Source of the DNA: Nitrospinae bacterium RIFCSPLOWO2_12_FULL_45_22 | GTDB lineage: Bacteria; 2-12-FULL-45-22 | Direction: 5' to 3' | Assembly (NCBI GenBank): GCA_001803565.1 | Contig: MHDQ01000313.1 | Span: forward strand, 1 to 11,250 | DNA length: 11,250 nt | Shown: one piece after another, positions 1 through 6,513 of the stretch | How positions within the stretch are numbered: position 1 is the first letter of the stretch | How the letters are laid out: each line of letters starts with the position of its first letter | Translations under genes and position numbers: made by a program | Notes under the pieces: generated by a model | The model's input: only the letters and a program-made list of their open reading frames with translations | Database searches by the model: none | What the model was told of the DNA's origin: nothing

Positions 1-2
1 TT

Positions 3-824
3 TTTGCCGAAAAATTGGCTATCCCACAACGGAGAAAGGTCTTTATCAAACCCAACATGGTATCTCATGAAGACTACCCCACTACTACTCACCCTGATAC
101 CCTGGATGCTGTGCTGGAATATGTCTCCCGTTCTTTGCGGCACGAAGTAGTTGTGGGTGATGCTGCGGCAGTGGACCTGCCTGATCCTGGGCAGGCCATA
201 CTGAATCATCCACTCAGAAAAGTCTGTAAGACCCATGGAGTTCCTATGCTAGACCTCTACCAGGAAAGGCAATTATATCGCGAGAGCCCCCGGGGTTACC
301 CCATAAAACTGTCAGCTATCCCCGTAGAATCGGATTTTGTTATTTCTTTACCGGTATTAAAAGTCCATTTTATCTGCCAGATGACCGGTGCTCTCAAAAA
401 TCAGTATGGTTATTTGGCTAAAGGCGAGCGGCTGATGATGCACTATGATCCCAATTTCCCTGAAGAGATCAGGGAAGGGTTCCAGGCTATGGCAGCGGCA
501 GACGGTATAACTGGGACGTTAGTGAAGAAAGATTTGGACCAGGGTATTGCTGAGGTGAATGCCCTGGCTATGCCCCATCTCTTTATTATTGATGCTATAG
601 AGACCCTGATAGAGGCCAATGAGCAGCGTCATGGTGGCATCAGACAACCGCTGGGGCAGATGTTTGCCGGGACTGATCCGGTAGCATTAGACTGTTATGG
701 CTTGAGCCTCTTACAAAAGTTAGAACCTAAATTGTCTCATAAAACGCCACTAGACATAAGATATATCAAACTGGCTATAGACTATGGGTTAGGCTCGCCG
801 GACTATCAACTTGTTTGGCTTTAA
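3..824 (+). CDS. DUF362 domain protein, 5' end outside window
   Basis: The reading frame is open to the left edge (in frame from base 3), and the translation begins inside the conserved KVFIKPNMVS segment that in DUF362 proteins normally lies a few dozen residues from the N-terminus. The gene is therefore cut by the window edge; the TTG at 15 is unlikely to be the true start. Other family hallmarks are visible: a VVVGDAAA stretch, the SLPVLKVH segment followed by TGALKNQYGYL, and a C-terminal IIDAIETLIEAN then GTDPVALDCYG. The family is common in anaerobic bacteria and archaea, sometimes with ferredoxin-like clusters; no cysteine cluster is seen here. Its biochemical role is unknown. It ends 13 bases before the start codon of the exonuclease gene, so the two are probably co-transcribed. 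I am confident of the family, not of any function. Confidence 0.85.
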   Translation, partial: FAEKLAIPQRRKVFIKPNMVSHEDYPTTTHPDTLDAVLEYVSRSLRHEVVVGDAAAVDLPDPGQAILNHPLRKVCKTHGVPMLDLYQERQLYRESPRGYPIKLSAIPVESDFVISLPVLKVHFICQMTGALKNQYGYLAKGERLMMHYDPNFPEEIREGFQAMAAADGITGTLVKKDLDQGIAEVNALAMPHLFIIDAIETLIEANEQRHGGIRQPLGQMFAGTDPVALDCYGLSLLQKLEPKLSHKTPLDIRYIKLAIDYGLGSPDYQLVWL

Positions 825-837
825 CCTGTTTATTACC

Positions 838-1671
838 ATGGCTTACCAATTAATTGCAGATACGACCTTTATCGCCTTTGATGTAGAAACTACTGGATTA
901 TACCCGGTAGCAGGGAGAGTGGTAGAGCTCTCGGGGGTAAAATTCACGATTGATAGCGGAGTAATAGCTACTTTTGATGAGCTTATCAATCCCCAATCTC
1001 CTATCCCCCCTGAGGTTGTTCGTATCCATGGTATAACAGATGCGATGGTAGCGGAGCGGCCAACGGCTGACCTGATTGTCCCGAGATTTTTGGAATTCAT
1101 TGGTGGGCCAGAGATGGTGTTAATATCCCATAATGCCTCTTTTGATGTAGGCTTTGTCGGGGTAGATATTGCCCGCCAGGGCATAGCGGACCCAGGTAAC
1201 CTGATCTTAGATACCCTGGTCCTTGCTCGACACTGCCTACCTTCTCTTGGCAGTTATAAGTTAGAAAACCTGGTGCGTTATTTTAATATACCCAGCCAAA
1301 ATTATCACCGGGCCCTGGCAGATAGCTTTTCCGTTAAGGAAATATTTTTGTCCTTGCTCCAACGCTATCCCAAAATAAAAACCATCGAGCAAGTACAGCA
1401 AAAGACTTATACCTTCCACTTTTCTGATGCGGCGACTTTCCAGGTACAATTACCCCCGGGCTTTGAAGACCTTGCCTGGGCTATGGAAAACAGTCTCCCA
1501 GTCGTTATGGTCTATAAAGGTGGATCAAAAGGCCCAGAACCCCGTATCATTACCCCTTTAGCTGCTATCCAGCGCAACGGTATTATTTATGTAGCGGCCT
1601 ATTGCCACCTTGACAAGGTAGAGAAATCCTTTAGATTAGACCGCATAAAAGAATTTCGGATAAAAAAATAG
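838..1671 (+). CDS. DEDDh 3'-5' exonuclease (DnaQ-like) with C-terminal WYL-like domain
   Basis: The N-terminal ~175 residues are a DnaQ/DNA polymerase III epsilon-type exonuclease. Motif Exo I is FDVETTGL (D15, E17), Exo II is SHNASFD (D103), and Exo III is YHRALAD (H157, D162), so all five DEDDh catalytic residues are present and the enzyme should be active on DNA or RNA 3' ends. After a linker, residues about 210-277 resemble a WYL domain: a PVVMVY strand, RIITPLAAI, IIYVAAYC and the terminal FRLDRIKEF. WYL domains are known as ligand or nucleic-acid sensors in regulators and defence proteins. I chose ATG 838 because it places the Exo I motif at the usual distance from the N-terminus; an in-frame TTG at 811 would overlap DUF362. 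Neither start has a clear ribosome binding site, so translation may be coupled to the upstream gene. The stop codon is part of a target duplication made by the following insertion element. Confidence 0.85.
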   Translation: MAYQLIADTTFIAFDVETTGLYPVAGRVVELSGVKFTIDSGVIATFDELINPQSPIPPEVVRIHGITDAMVAERPTADLIVPRFLEFIGGPEMVLISHNASFDVGFVGVDIARQGIADPGNLILDTLVLARHCLPSLGSYKLENLVRYFNIPSQNYHRALADSFSVKEIFLSLLQRYPKIKTIEQVQQKTYTFHFSDAATFQVQLPPGFEDLAWAMENSLPVVMVYKGGSKGPEPRIITPLAAIQRNGIIYVAAYCHLDKVEKSFRLDRIKEFRIKK

Positions 1672-1805
1672 TAACCGTTCTCTAAACCTGTTACCCTGAG
1701 CGGAGCGAAAGGTCTCCTTAAGGTTTAGATTCTTCGCTTCGCTCAGAATGACATGGAGCGAAGGGCTGAGAATAACATGGCGATAGAAAGCTGGTGAACG
1801 GTTAC
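1672..1805. mobile_element. MITE-like non-coding element with inverted ends and 9-bp target duplication
   Basis: The ends TAACCGTTC (1672-1680) and GAACGGTTAC (1796-1805) are inverted repeats, 9 bases exact, or 10 if G1671 is counted. The element is flanked by the 9-base direct repeat AAAAAATAG at 1663-1671 and 1806-1814, which looks like a target-site duplication. No ORF lies inside. The interior is a large imperfect hairpin: TCTAAACCT (1681-1689) pairs with AGGTTTAGA (1721-1729), and the arm CCCTGAGCGGAGCGAAAGG (about 1694-1712) is nearly complementary to TCTTCGCTTCGCTCAGAATG (1731-1750). A third partial copy follows (1765-1780). This is the pattern of a miniature inverted-repeat element moved by a transposase encoded elsewhere. 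It could instead be a REP-like palindrome, but the duplication favours a transposition event. Confidence 0.65.
1741..1780. repeat. Imperfect 16-bp direct repeat inside the MITE-like element
   Basis: GCTCAGAATGACATGG at 1741-1756 and GCTGAGAATAACATGG at 1765-1780 match at 14 of 16 bases. The first copy belongs to the widespread dispersed repeat of the form AGATTCTTCGCTTCGCTCAG... followed by AATGACA; the second is a degenerate duplicate. Confidence 0.6.
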
Positions 1806-1832
1806 AAAAAATAGAGGGAGGGAAAAAATTAG

Positions 1833-2456
1833 ATGATTTTGGAGACATTAGTAGTAAGCATGTTCGGGGTAAATTGTTATATTCTGGGCTCAGAGCAAAG
1901 CCACGAGGCAGTAGTTATTGACCCTGGGGGGAATACTAACGGCATTATCGAGACCCTTAAAAAGCATGACCTGAAGATAAAATATATCCTGGCTACCCAT
2001 TGCCATCTGGATCATATTGGGGCACTGAAGAAACTAAAAGACGCTACTGGCGCAGAATTCCTGGCTCATGCGGCTGAAGAAGGAGCGATAAAGTTGATGG
2101 GGCCTATGGCAGCCATGTTTGGCGTTAAAGAAAAATTCTGTCCTAAGCCCGATAAACCCTTGTCCGAAGGGGATATAGTATCCGTAGGTGAGATTGATTT
2201 AAAAGTGCTCCATACCCCGGGCCACTCCCCAGGTGGGTTATGCTTCCACAATAATGGCTTCGTATTCGTGGGTGATACACTGTTTATGGGCTCTATAGGC
2301 CGGACGGATTTTCCTGGCTGTTCCTATCACGACCTTATTCAGTCAGTAAAGACCAAGATCTTTCCCTTAGGCGATGATGTTCGGGTATATCCGGGCCATG
2401 GCCCCGCTACTACTATTGGCATAGAGAAAACTTATAACCCCTTCTTCCAGGAATAG
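1833..2456 (+). CDS. Metallo-beta-lactamase-fold hydrolase (glyoxalase II-like)
   Basis: This 207-residue protein carries the complete dinuclear metal-binding signature of the MBL superfamily. The THCHLDH motif (H56, H58, D60, H61) is followed by HTPGHSPGG (H131), GDTLF (D148) and YPGHGP (H189). The length, the GSIGRTDFPG stretch and the simple single-domain layout match the YcbL/GloB-like hydroxyacylglutathione hydrolase-type group, which hydrolyses thioesters; the actual substrate cannot be read from the sequence. The start ATG has a good ribosome binding site (GGGAGG about 12 bases upstream). Without the inserted MITE-like element the gene would begin 18 bases after the exonuclease stop, so it was probably part of the same operon. 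No signal peptide is seen, so it should be cytoplasmic. Confidence 0.92.
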   Translation: MILETLVVSMFGVNCYILGSEQSHEAVVIDPGGNTNGIIETLKKHDLKIKYILATHCHLDHIGALKKLKDATGAEFLAHAAEEGAIKLMGPMAAMFGVKEKFCPKPDKPLSEGDIVSVGEIDLKVLHTPGHSPGGLCFHNNGFVFVGDTLFMGSIGRTDFPGCSYHDLIQSVKTKIFPLGDDVRVYPGHGPATTIGIEKTYNPFFQE

Positions 2457-2471
2457 GAATGGGGATTTTTT
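2438..2471 (+). terminator. Possible intrinsic terminator overlapping the MBL stop
   Basis: CCCC (2438-2441) and TTCC (2445-2448) can pair with GGAA (2456-2459) and GGGG (2461-2464), with a small asymmetric internal loop. The hairpin is followed by A and six Ts (2466-2471). The stem is interrupted and starts inside the coding sequence, so this is plausible rather than firm. It would end the left operon before the accessory island. Confidence 0.4.
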
Positions 2472-2569
2472 GTTTCGACTAAAAACCTATCAGCCATCAG
2501 GAATCCTCTCGATAAGATCCTGCTTCAAAATGGAGATGATGGGCTATGAGAGTTCAAGCTTATCCATAG

Positions 2570-2630
2570 GGAGGCATATCCGAACCAGTTCGTCTATGCC
2601 TCCAAATTGGCGGTATAACGGAACCAGTTC
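2570..2630. promoter_or_regulatory. 34-bp interrupted palindrome plus second copy of its core: operator-like site
   Basis: GGAGGCATA (2570-2578) is exactly inverted as TATGCCTCC (2595-2603). Between them lies a second nested palindrome, CGAAC-CA-GTTCG (2581-2592), flanked by TC on both sides. The core GAACCAGTTC (2582-2591) occurs again at 2621-2630, 39 bases downstream. The 249 bases between the MBL gene and the restriction gene hold no convincing ORF. The site lies about 75-135 bases before the nuclease start, where an operator for the restriction operon would be expected. No regulator gene is present beside it. It could also be a cruciform or a recombination remnant. Confidence 0.45.
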
Positions 2631-2659
2631 AGAGATAAACAAGGTATATGAAATAGCGG

Positions 2660-2687
2660 TTGCAAGTTTTAATGGAGTCGATAAAAT
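2660..2687 (+). promoter_or_regulatory. Weak candidate promoter for the restriction operon
   Basis: TTGCAA (2660-2665) and TAAAAT (2682-2687) are spaced by 16 bases and resemble sigma-70 elements. The predicted transcript start would fall around 2694, inside the apparent GAGAGG ribosome binding site (2692-2697), which makes this promoter doubtful or its message poorly translated. Confidence 0.25.
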
Positions 2688-2705
2688 AATCGAGAGGCGT
2701 TTACT

Positions 2706-3683
2706 ATGAATATCTATGAGAAACTGACACGTTTTGTTAAGCAGGTTTTTAAAACCACTGTGGAAATATTCCTTGAAGCTTTGAAACTCAGTCCCAACGC
2801 TCAAGGATATGTCAGCGGCTCAATAACTGAACTTCTGCTGAAAAAGAAACTTGAGGAAGAATATGGGTTTGAAATCAAAAGAATTAGAGAGAAATGGGAA
2901 GGAAGAAAGCACCTGCGCCATCATGGCGATTTTTATTTCAGAAAGCCTGATTCTTCATATTGGTATGTAGTTGAGTCAAAAGGGGTTAAATCTAATTCGG
3001 AAAAATGGCATAAGCTTTACAATTTCGATAACCTAAAAAATTTTTTGATCACTCATTCAGATAAAATTCCATGGATAGATAATACACTTAATGTAGAGGA
3101 GCAAGTAACCAACTGGATTTACACCAACCTACCTAAGTTCCGAGATGAATATTTGTCTAATTTCTACGAGTACGAAGAAGTTCAGAAATACAAGTCTAAA
3201 CGCGAAACAGAGAAAGCCAGAGATATTGCTGCATTGCGTGATTATACCCGCAACCAAATCAATGATATGATTGAAGAAAGGTTGAATTATGTGATGTCAA
3301 AAATAAAAGTCTTGGAAACTCACTTTGTTTCAGGCCGATCTGGAATAAGTGAACGAACGCAGGCAACTCCACGCAAGGACGAATTCAATGTTATCGCCAT
3401 TAATATTGTCCTTCGGTACCCCGAGCATAAATTTCTATTTGCCAACCCCAAAAATCTAGAGTCATCAGGAGACGACCCCAACCATTTACAGCAAAACTAT
3501 ATCATGGGTTTTATTTTCACCGGCGAACAAGGTAATCCAACTTTGACGATTACGGACGATTGGTATGAAGATTTAAAAGATGTTTATGATACATTAGATG
3601 CTGAAGATTCAGTGGATGAAGACGACATGCAAATTGATAACAGGCATATTGTTCTGGACGAGGGGGAACAAAATGAGAAGTAA
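2706..3683 (+). CDS. Putative restriction endonuclease, PD-(D/E)XK fold, without helicase domain
   Basis: This 325-residue protein precedes and overlaps the methylase-specificity gene, the position of a restriction subunit. Residues 74-93 form a PD-(D/E)XK-like core: GDFYF with D75, a short loop, then YVVESKG with E90 and K92. A helix containing E42 (GSITELLLKKKLEEEYGFE) lies upstream as in many nucleases of this fold. No Walker A, DEAD box or other helicase motif is present, so it cannot be a type I HsdR translocase. A charged, probably helical middle part (about 160-215) and an acidic C-terminal tail (about 290-325) follow. GAGAGG lies eight bases before the ATG. Base composition is more AT-rich than the flanking genes, consistent with transfer. 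Nuclease assignment rests on the motif and on context; the family name is not recognised. Confidence 0.65.
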   Translation: MNIYEKLTRFVKQVFKTTVEIFLEALKLSPNAQGYVSGSITELLLKKKLEEEYGFEIKRIREKWEGRKHLRHHGDFYFRKPDSSYWYVVESKGVKSNSEKWHKLYNFDNLKNFLITHSDKIPWIDNTLNVEEQVTNWIYTNLPKFRDEYLSNFYEYEEVQKYKSKRETEKARDIAALRDYTRNQINDMIEERLNYVMSKIKVLETHFVSGRSGISERTQATPRKDEFNVIAINIVLRYPEHKFLFANPKNLESSGDDPNHLQQNYIMGFIFTGEQGNPTLTITDDWYEDLKDVYDTLDAEDSVDEDDMQIDNRHIVLDEGEQNEK

Positions 3684-5775
3684 AAAGAGTAAGAAGAACA
3701 TATATAAGCCTGTTACACAACAAGAATGGAAAGTTAAAGAACAGCAACTTCTCTTTTCTGAAGAGAGTTTGCTGCCACAAAACCTACCACACTTAAAAGA
3801 ATTACGCCAAGTACACAATCTCTCAGCCATATTCGATGAATGTCATAATTATATCTATGCTAATGAAGGATTACTCAAGGATAAGATATTTCACGAAATT
3901 GTAAAACTTCTTACCATGAAACTTTATGATGAGCAGAATACTACAGATGGCATTTTGCAATTTGGAATTACTTCAAGTGAATATAGAAGCATACTTGCAC
4001 ATAAACCAGGTAACTTTGAAGTTCGTATCAACAAACTATTCAATACAGTGCGAAATAAGTATCAGTCTTTGTTCTCGGACGATTCACTAAAATTGAAACC
4101 CCTAACGCTTGCTTATATTGTTGGACGATTACAGTTTGTTAACCTCACTCAGATACCCGGTGACATCAAGGGTGAAGCCTTTCAAAAGTTTGTCTATCGG
4201 CATCAACGGGGAGATCGTGGTGAGTTTTTTACTCCATATCCAATTGTAAGATTGGCTGTCGAAATGATGGCTCCAAAACCCAATGAAATGGTCATTGACC
4301 CGGCCTGTGGGAGTGGCGGTTTTCTAATTCAAACCATCTCACATGTTTGCCGAAATAATCCCAATATTGATAGGAGAGGCTACATCCAGAAACGTATTTA
4401 TGGCATTGAGTTTAATCCCGATGTTGCACTATCCGCGATGATTCGACTTGCATTCGAAGGTGGTACAGGCACAGAAATCATTTGTGCAAATGCCTTAGTA
4501 GAAAATGAAGAGTTTAATAATGCTTTTGATGTGGTTCTCACCAATCCACCTTTTGGCAGCAAAGGTAAAATAGAAGAGCAAAAGATTCTCAAATTCTATC
4601 AGTTGGCTCGTAAATGTAATAAATCTCACAAGGGCGATTGGGAAGTGACGAGAAATGTTCTTTCAGGACAATCTCCAGAAATTCTTTTTATCGAGAAATG
4701 TTTGAAGTTACTTCGCCCTGGTGGTCGTATGGCAATTGTCTTGCCAGATGGCTTGCTTCAAAACATTACCAATAGTCATATCAGATTCTGGATCCGTTCT
4801 CAAGCTAAAGTGTTAGGTGTTGTTTCAATTCCACAGGAAGCTTTCGTACCATATGGCACGGGAATCAAGACCTCTCTTCTCTTTTTACAAAAAATGCCTT
4901 CCGATTCAGAAAAAGTATTCATGGCTCAAATACAAAAGATTGGCTATGATGTAAAAGGGCAACCTATTCACAAGAAAACAAACGATGGCAAGATGGTGAG
5001 AGGGGAATCAGGACTACCCATTGTTGATACGGACATAGATGAGATTATTTCAGAATACAACAGGTTTAAAAATGGCGAATATGAAATAAATAAGGAAAGC
5101 ATTCACACAGTTCCTGAGAAATCCTTAAATACACGCTTGGACGTACAACATTATAAACTAGAAGATAGAAAGCTTCTTGAAATGTTGCAAGCAAGTGAAG
5201 CAAAACTACTTGGCGAATTAGCAGATATTCTCAAAGAAACCGACGATTTCCGTTTGGCGTCCAATGGCGAAATAAGATATATCGCCATTTCCGATGTTGA
5301 TGCACGCACGATGCAAGTAGTCTCTTATCAAATAATTAAACCACATGAGGCACCATCAAGGGCAACTTACCGTGTACGGACTGGGGACATTATTACTGCT
5401 GTATCTGGTGCAAGCACTGGTACAAAACGACATGCAACCGCATTGATTACCGAGGATGAAGATGGAGCAATTTGCTCTAATGGTTTTGCTGTGCTCCGTA
5501 ATATTCATGGTATAGAACCGTTATTCCTTTTATCATACATGCGTACGGAATATTTTTTGCGGCAGGTTAGACGCTTGATGACGGGTCATGCTATTCCAGC
5601 AATTTCTATTGAAGATTTATCAAAGGTGCTGGTGCTGGTTCCACCAAAAGAAGTTCAGAAGCAAATATCTGATGAAATTGCAAAGGTTTTGTCCATGCGT
5701 AAAGAAGTATTCAAAGTCGGGGGAAGAGTTATAGAAGAGGTTGAGTCATTAGTAGGTAAAATGATTAAAGCATGA
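3673..5775 (+). CDS. Fused type I-like N6-adenine methylase and specificity protein (HsdM-HsdS)
   Basis: The protein (700 residues) modifies adenine N6 in a target chosen by its own C-terminal part. The N-terminal ~480 residues are HsdM-like: YRHQRGDRGEFFTPYPIVRL (about 174-193), S-adenosylmethionine motif DPACGSGGF (209-217) and catalytic NPPF (291-294). From about residue 500 there is one HsdS target-recognition domain: LGELADILKETDDF, then a VRTGDIITAVSGASTG segment and ISIEDLSKVLVLVPP, ending in a helical stretch that resembles the HsdS conserved coil. Ordinary HsdS has two such domains; here there is one, as in half-S proteins that act as dimers. I chose ATG 3673 because AGGGGGAA precedes it; it overlaps the nuclease gene by 11 bases, implying translational coupling. 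A longer frame to 3598 has no ribosome binding site. Confidence 0.88.
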   Translation: MRSKKSKKNIYKPVTQQEWKVKEQQLLFSEESLLPQNLPHLKELRQVHNLSAIFDECHNYIYANEGLLKDKIFHEIVKLLTMKLYDEQNTTDGILQFGITSSEYRSILAHKPGNFEVRINKLFNTVRNKYQSLFSDDSLKLKPLTLAYIVGRLQFVNLTQIPGDIKGEAFQKFVYRHQRGDRGEFFTPYPIVRLAVEMMAPKPNEMVIDPACGSGGFLIQTISHVCRNNPNIDRRGYIQKRIYGIEFNPDVALSAMIRLAFEGGTGTEIICANALVENEEFNNAFDVVLTNPPFGSKGKIEEQKILKFYQLARKCNKSHKGDWEVTRNVLSGQSPEILFIEKCLKLLRPGGRMAIVLPDGLLQNITNSHIRFWIRSQAKVLGVVSIPQEAFVPYGTGIKTSLLFLQKMPSDSEKVFMAQIQKIGYDVKGQPIHKKTNDGKMVRGESGLPIVDTDIDEIISEYNRFKNGEYEINKESIHTVPEKSLNTRLDVQHYKLEDRKLLEMLQASEAKLLGELADILKETDDFRLASNGEIRYIAISDVDARTMQVVSYQIIKPHEAPSRATYRVRTGDIITAVSGASTGTKRHATALITEDEDGAICSNGFAVLRNIHGIEPLFLLSYMRTEYFLRQVRRLMTGHAIPAISIEDLSKVLVLVPPKEVQKQISDEIAKVLSMRKEVFKVGGRVIEEVESLVGKMIKA

Positions 5776-5784
5776 AACCGCCAC

Positions 5785-5879
5785 TTCATATAACACAGCA
5801 TAAAAGGTTCGTGCCTTACGGCACTCACCCAAATTTTTGCTTCGCAAAAACTTCTTTTATGCTGGAAACGTTATGTGAA
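5785..5879. repeat. 95-bp attC-like cruciform at the end of the restriction system
   Basis: Outer arms TTCATATAAC (5785-5794) and GTTATGTGAA (5870-5879) pair in 9 of 10 positions plus a T-G wobble. An inner stem CAGCATAAAAG (5796-5806) pairs perfectly with CTTTTATGCTG (5854-5864). The two stems are separated by 1 base on the left and 5 on the right. The loop holds two further hairpins, GTGCC-TTAC-GGCAC (5811-5824) and TTTTTGC-TTC-GCAAAAA (5834-5850). ATAAC/GTTAT ends and position just after a stop codon resemble integron attC sites (core GTTATGT, consensus GTTRRRY). The inner stem lacks the extrahelical bases typical of attC and the spacers are asymmetric, so attC identity is likely but not certain. 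Confidence 0.5.
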
Positions 5880-5963
5880 ATTGCGTCCCTGAAAGATGTG
5901 GTTGTCCTTCATGGCGACCCTAAATGACAAAAAAAATGATAAAATATTGCAGGAGATTATCCA

Positions 5964-6248
5964 TTGAAAATAAAGAGCATCGTTTGGTTTAATGACATCA
6001 TTGAGAAACTTATACGCAAACATAATGTTCAACAATATGAAGTCCGAGAGGTTTTGGCCAACAAACCTCATTTCAGGTTTGTTGAGAAAGGACATCGCAC
6101 TAGTGAAAATGTTTATGCAGCACTGGGTAAGACTGATAGCGATCGTTACCTCGTGGTCTTTTTTGTCTATAAAACTGATCAACGTGTCTTAATTCTTTCG
6201 GCGCGGGACATGACAAAAGCAGAAAGGAGACGATATGATAAAACATAA
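5964..6248 (+). CDS. brnT: BrnT-like toxin (RelE-fold ribonuclease family)
   Basis: The 94-residue product has the layout of BrnT toxins, which inhibit translation as ribonucleases. An N-terminal IVWFNDIIEKLIRKHNV stretch corresponds to the family's F-W-D...K...KHGV segment. Then comes a YEVREVLAN helix, a central R-hydrophobic strand (RYLVVFFVYK), and a C-terminal ISARDMT-like segment, here LSARDMTKAERRRYDK, which is the most diagnostic part. TTG 5964 is the start: GGAG lies about eight bases upstream and no ATG is in frame nearby. The end overlaps the antitoxin gene by 14 bases. A perfect 10-base inverted repeat lies inside the gene (6059-6084). Toxin-first order is usual for BrnTA. Confidence 0.8.
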   Translation: MKIKSIVWFNDIIEKLIRKHNVQQYEVREVLANKPHFRFVEKGHRTSENVYAALGKTDSDRYLVVFFVYKTDQRVLILSARDMTKAERRRYDKT

Positions 6249-6501
6249 AAGTTCAGTATCAAAGGCGACAACCTACAAAGAAATTGGCGAGTTCTGGGAC
6301 ACTCATGATTTATCAGAGTTTTGGGATAAAACCAAAGAAACCTCCTTTGAAGTTGATATTGAATCAGAGGTCACTTATTACGCTGTCGATAAGATGCTCT
6401 CGGAGAAAATACAAGCTATAGCTCAAAAACGTGGTGTTACCGCCGACACTCTGATTAATCTTTGGGTTCAAGAAAAACTTCAGGAACAAAAAGCATCATA
6501 A
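6235..6501 (+). CDS. brnA: BrnA/CopG-type antitoxin
   Basis: This 88-residue protein should neutralise the BrnT-like toxin and repress the operon. The segment TYKEIGEFWDTHDLSEFWDKT (about residues 12-32), with the repeated EFWD motif, is typical of the CopG-type antitoxin family paired with BrnT. It is followed by FEVDI and a ribbon-helix-helix-like region in the second half (SEKIQAIAQKRGVTADTLINLW). AAGGAG at 6222-6227 gives a strong ribosome binding site for ATG 6235, inside the toxin gene, so the antitoxin can be made in excess. Family assignment is firm; exact subfamily naming is by context. Confidence 0.8.
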   Translation: MIKHKSSVSKATTYKEIGEFWDTHDLSEFWDKTKETSFEVDIESEVTYYAVDKMLSEKIQAIAQKRGVTADTLINLWVQEKLQEQKAS

Positions 6502-6513
6502 AAGGCGAAGATA

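Noticed and set aside
843-1184. Minus-strand 113-codon frame in the exonuclease gene
   Set aside because: Antisense to the DEDDh motifs; no independent start signal or recognisable product.
1672-1805. The hairpin element read as a CRISPR repeat or tRNA-like gene
   Set aside because: No regularly spaced identical repeats and no cloverleaf; inverted ends and a target duplication explain it better.
2582-2591. GAACCAGTTC as the recognition site of the adjacent restriction system
   Set aside because: The two-base gap is shorter than the gaps usual for type I-like bipartite sites, so this would be speculation.
2470-2709. Plus-strand 79-codon frame between the MBL gene and the nuclease
   Set aside because: It starts at TTG without a ribosome site, overlaps the palindromes, its composition is not protein-like, and it overlaps the true nuclease start.
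2544-2804. Minus-strand 86-codon frame over the same region
   Set aside because: It runs antisense into the nuclease gene and its content mirrors the palindromes; no start signal.
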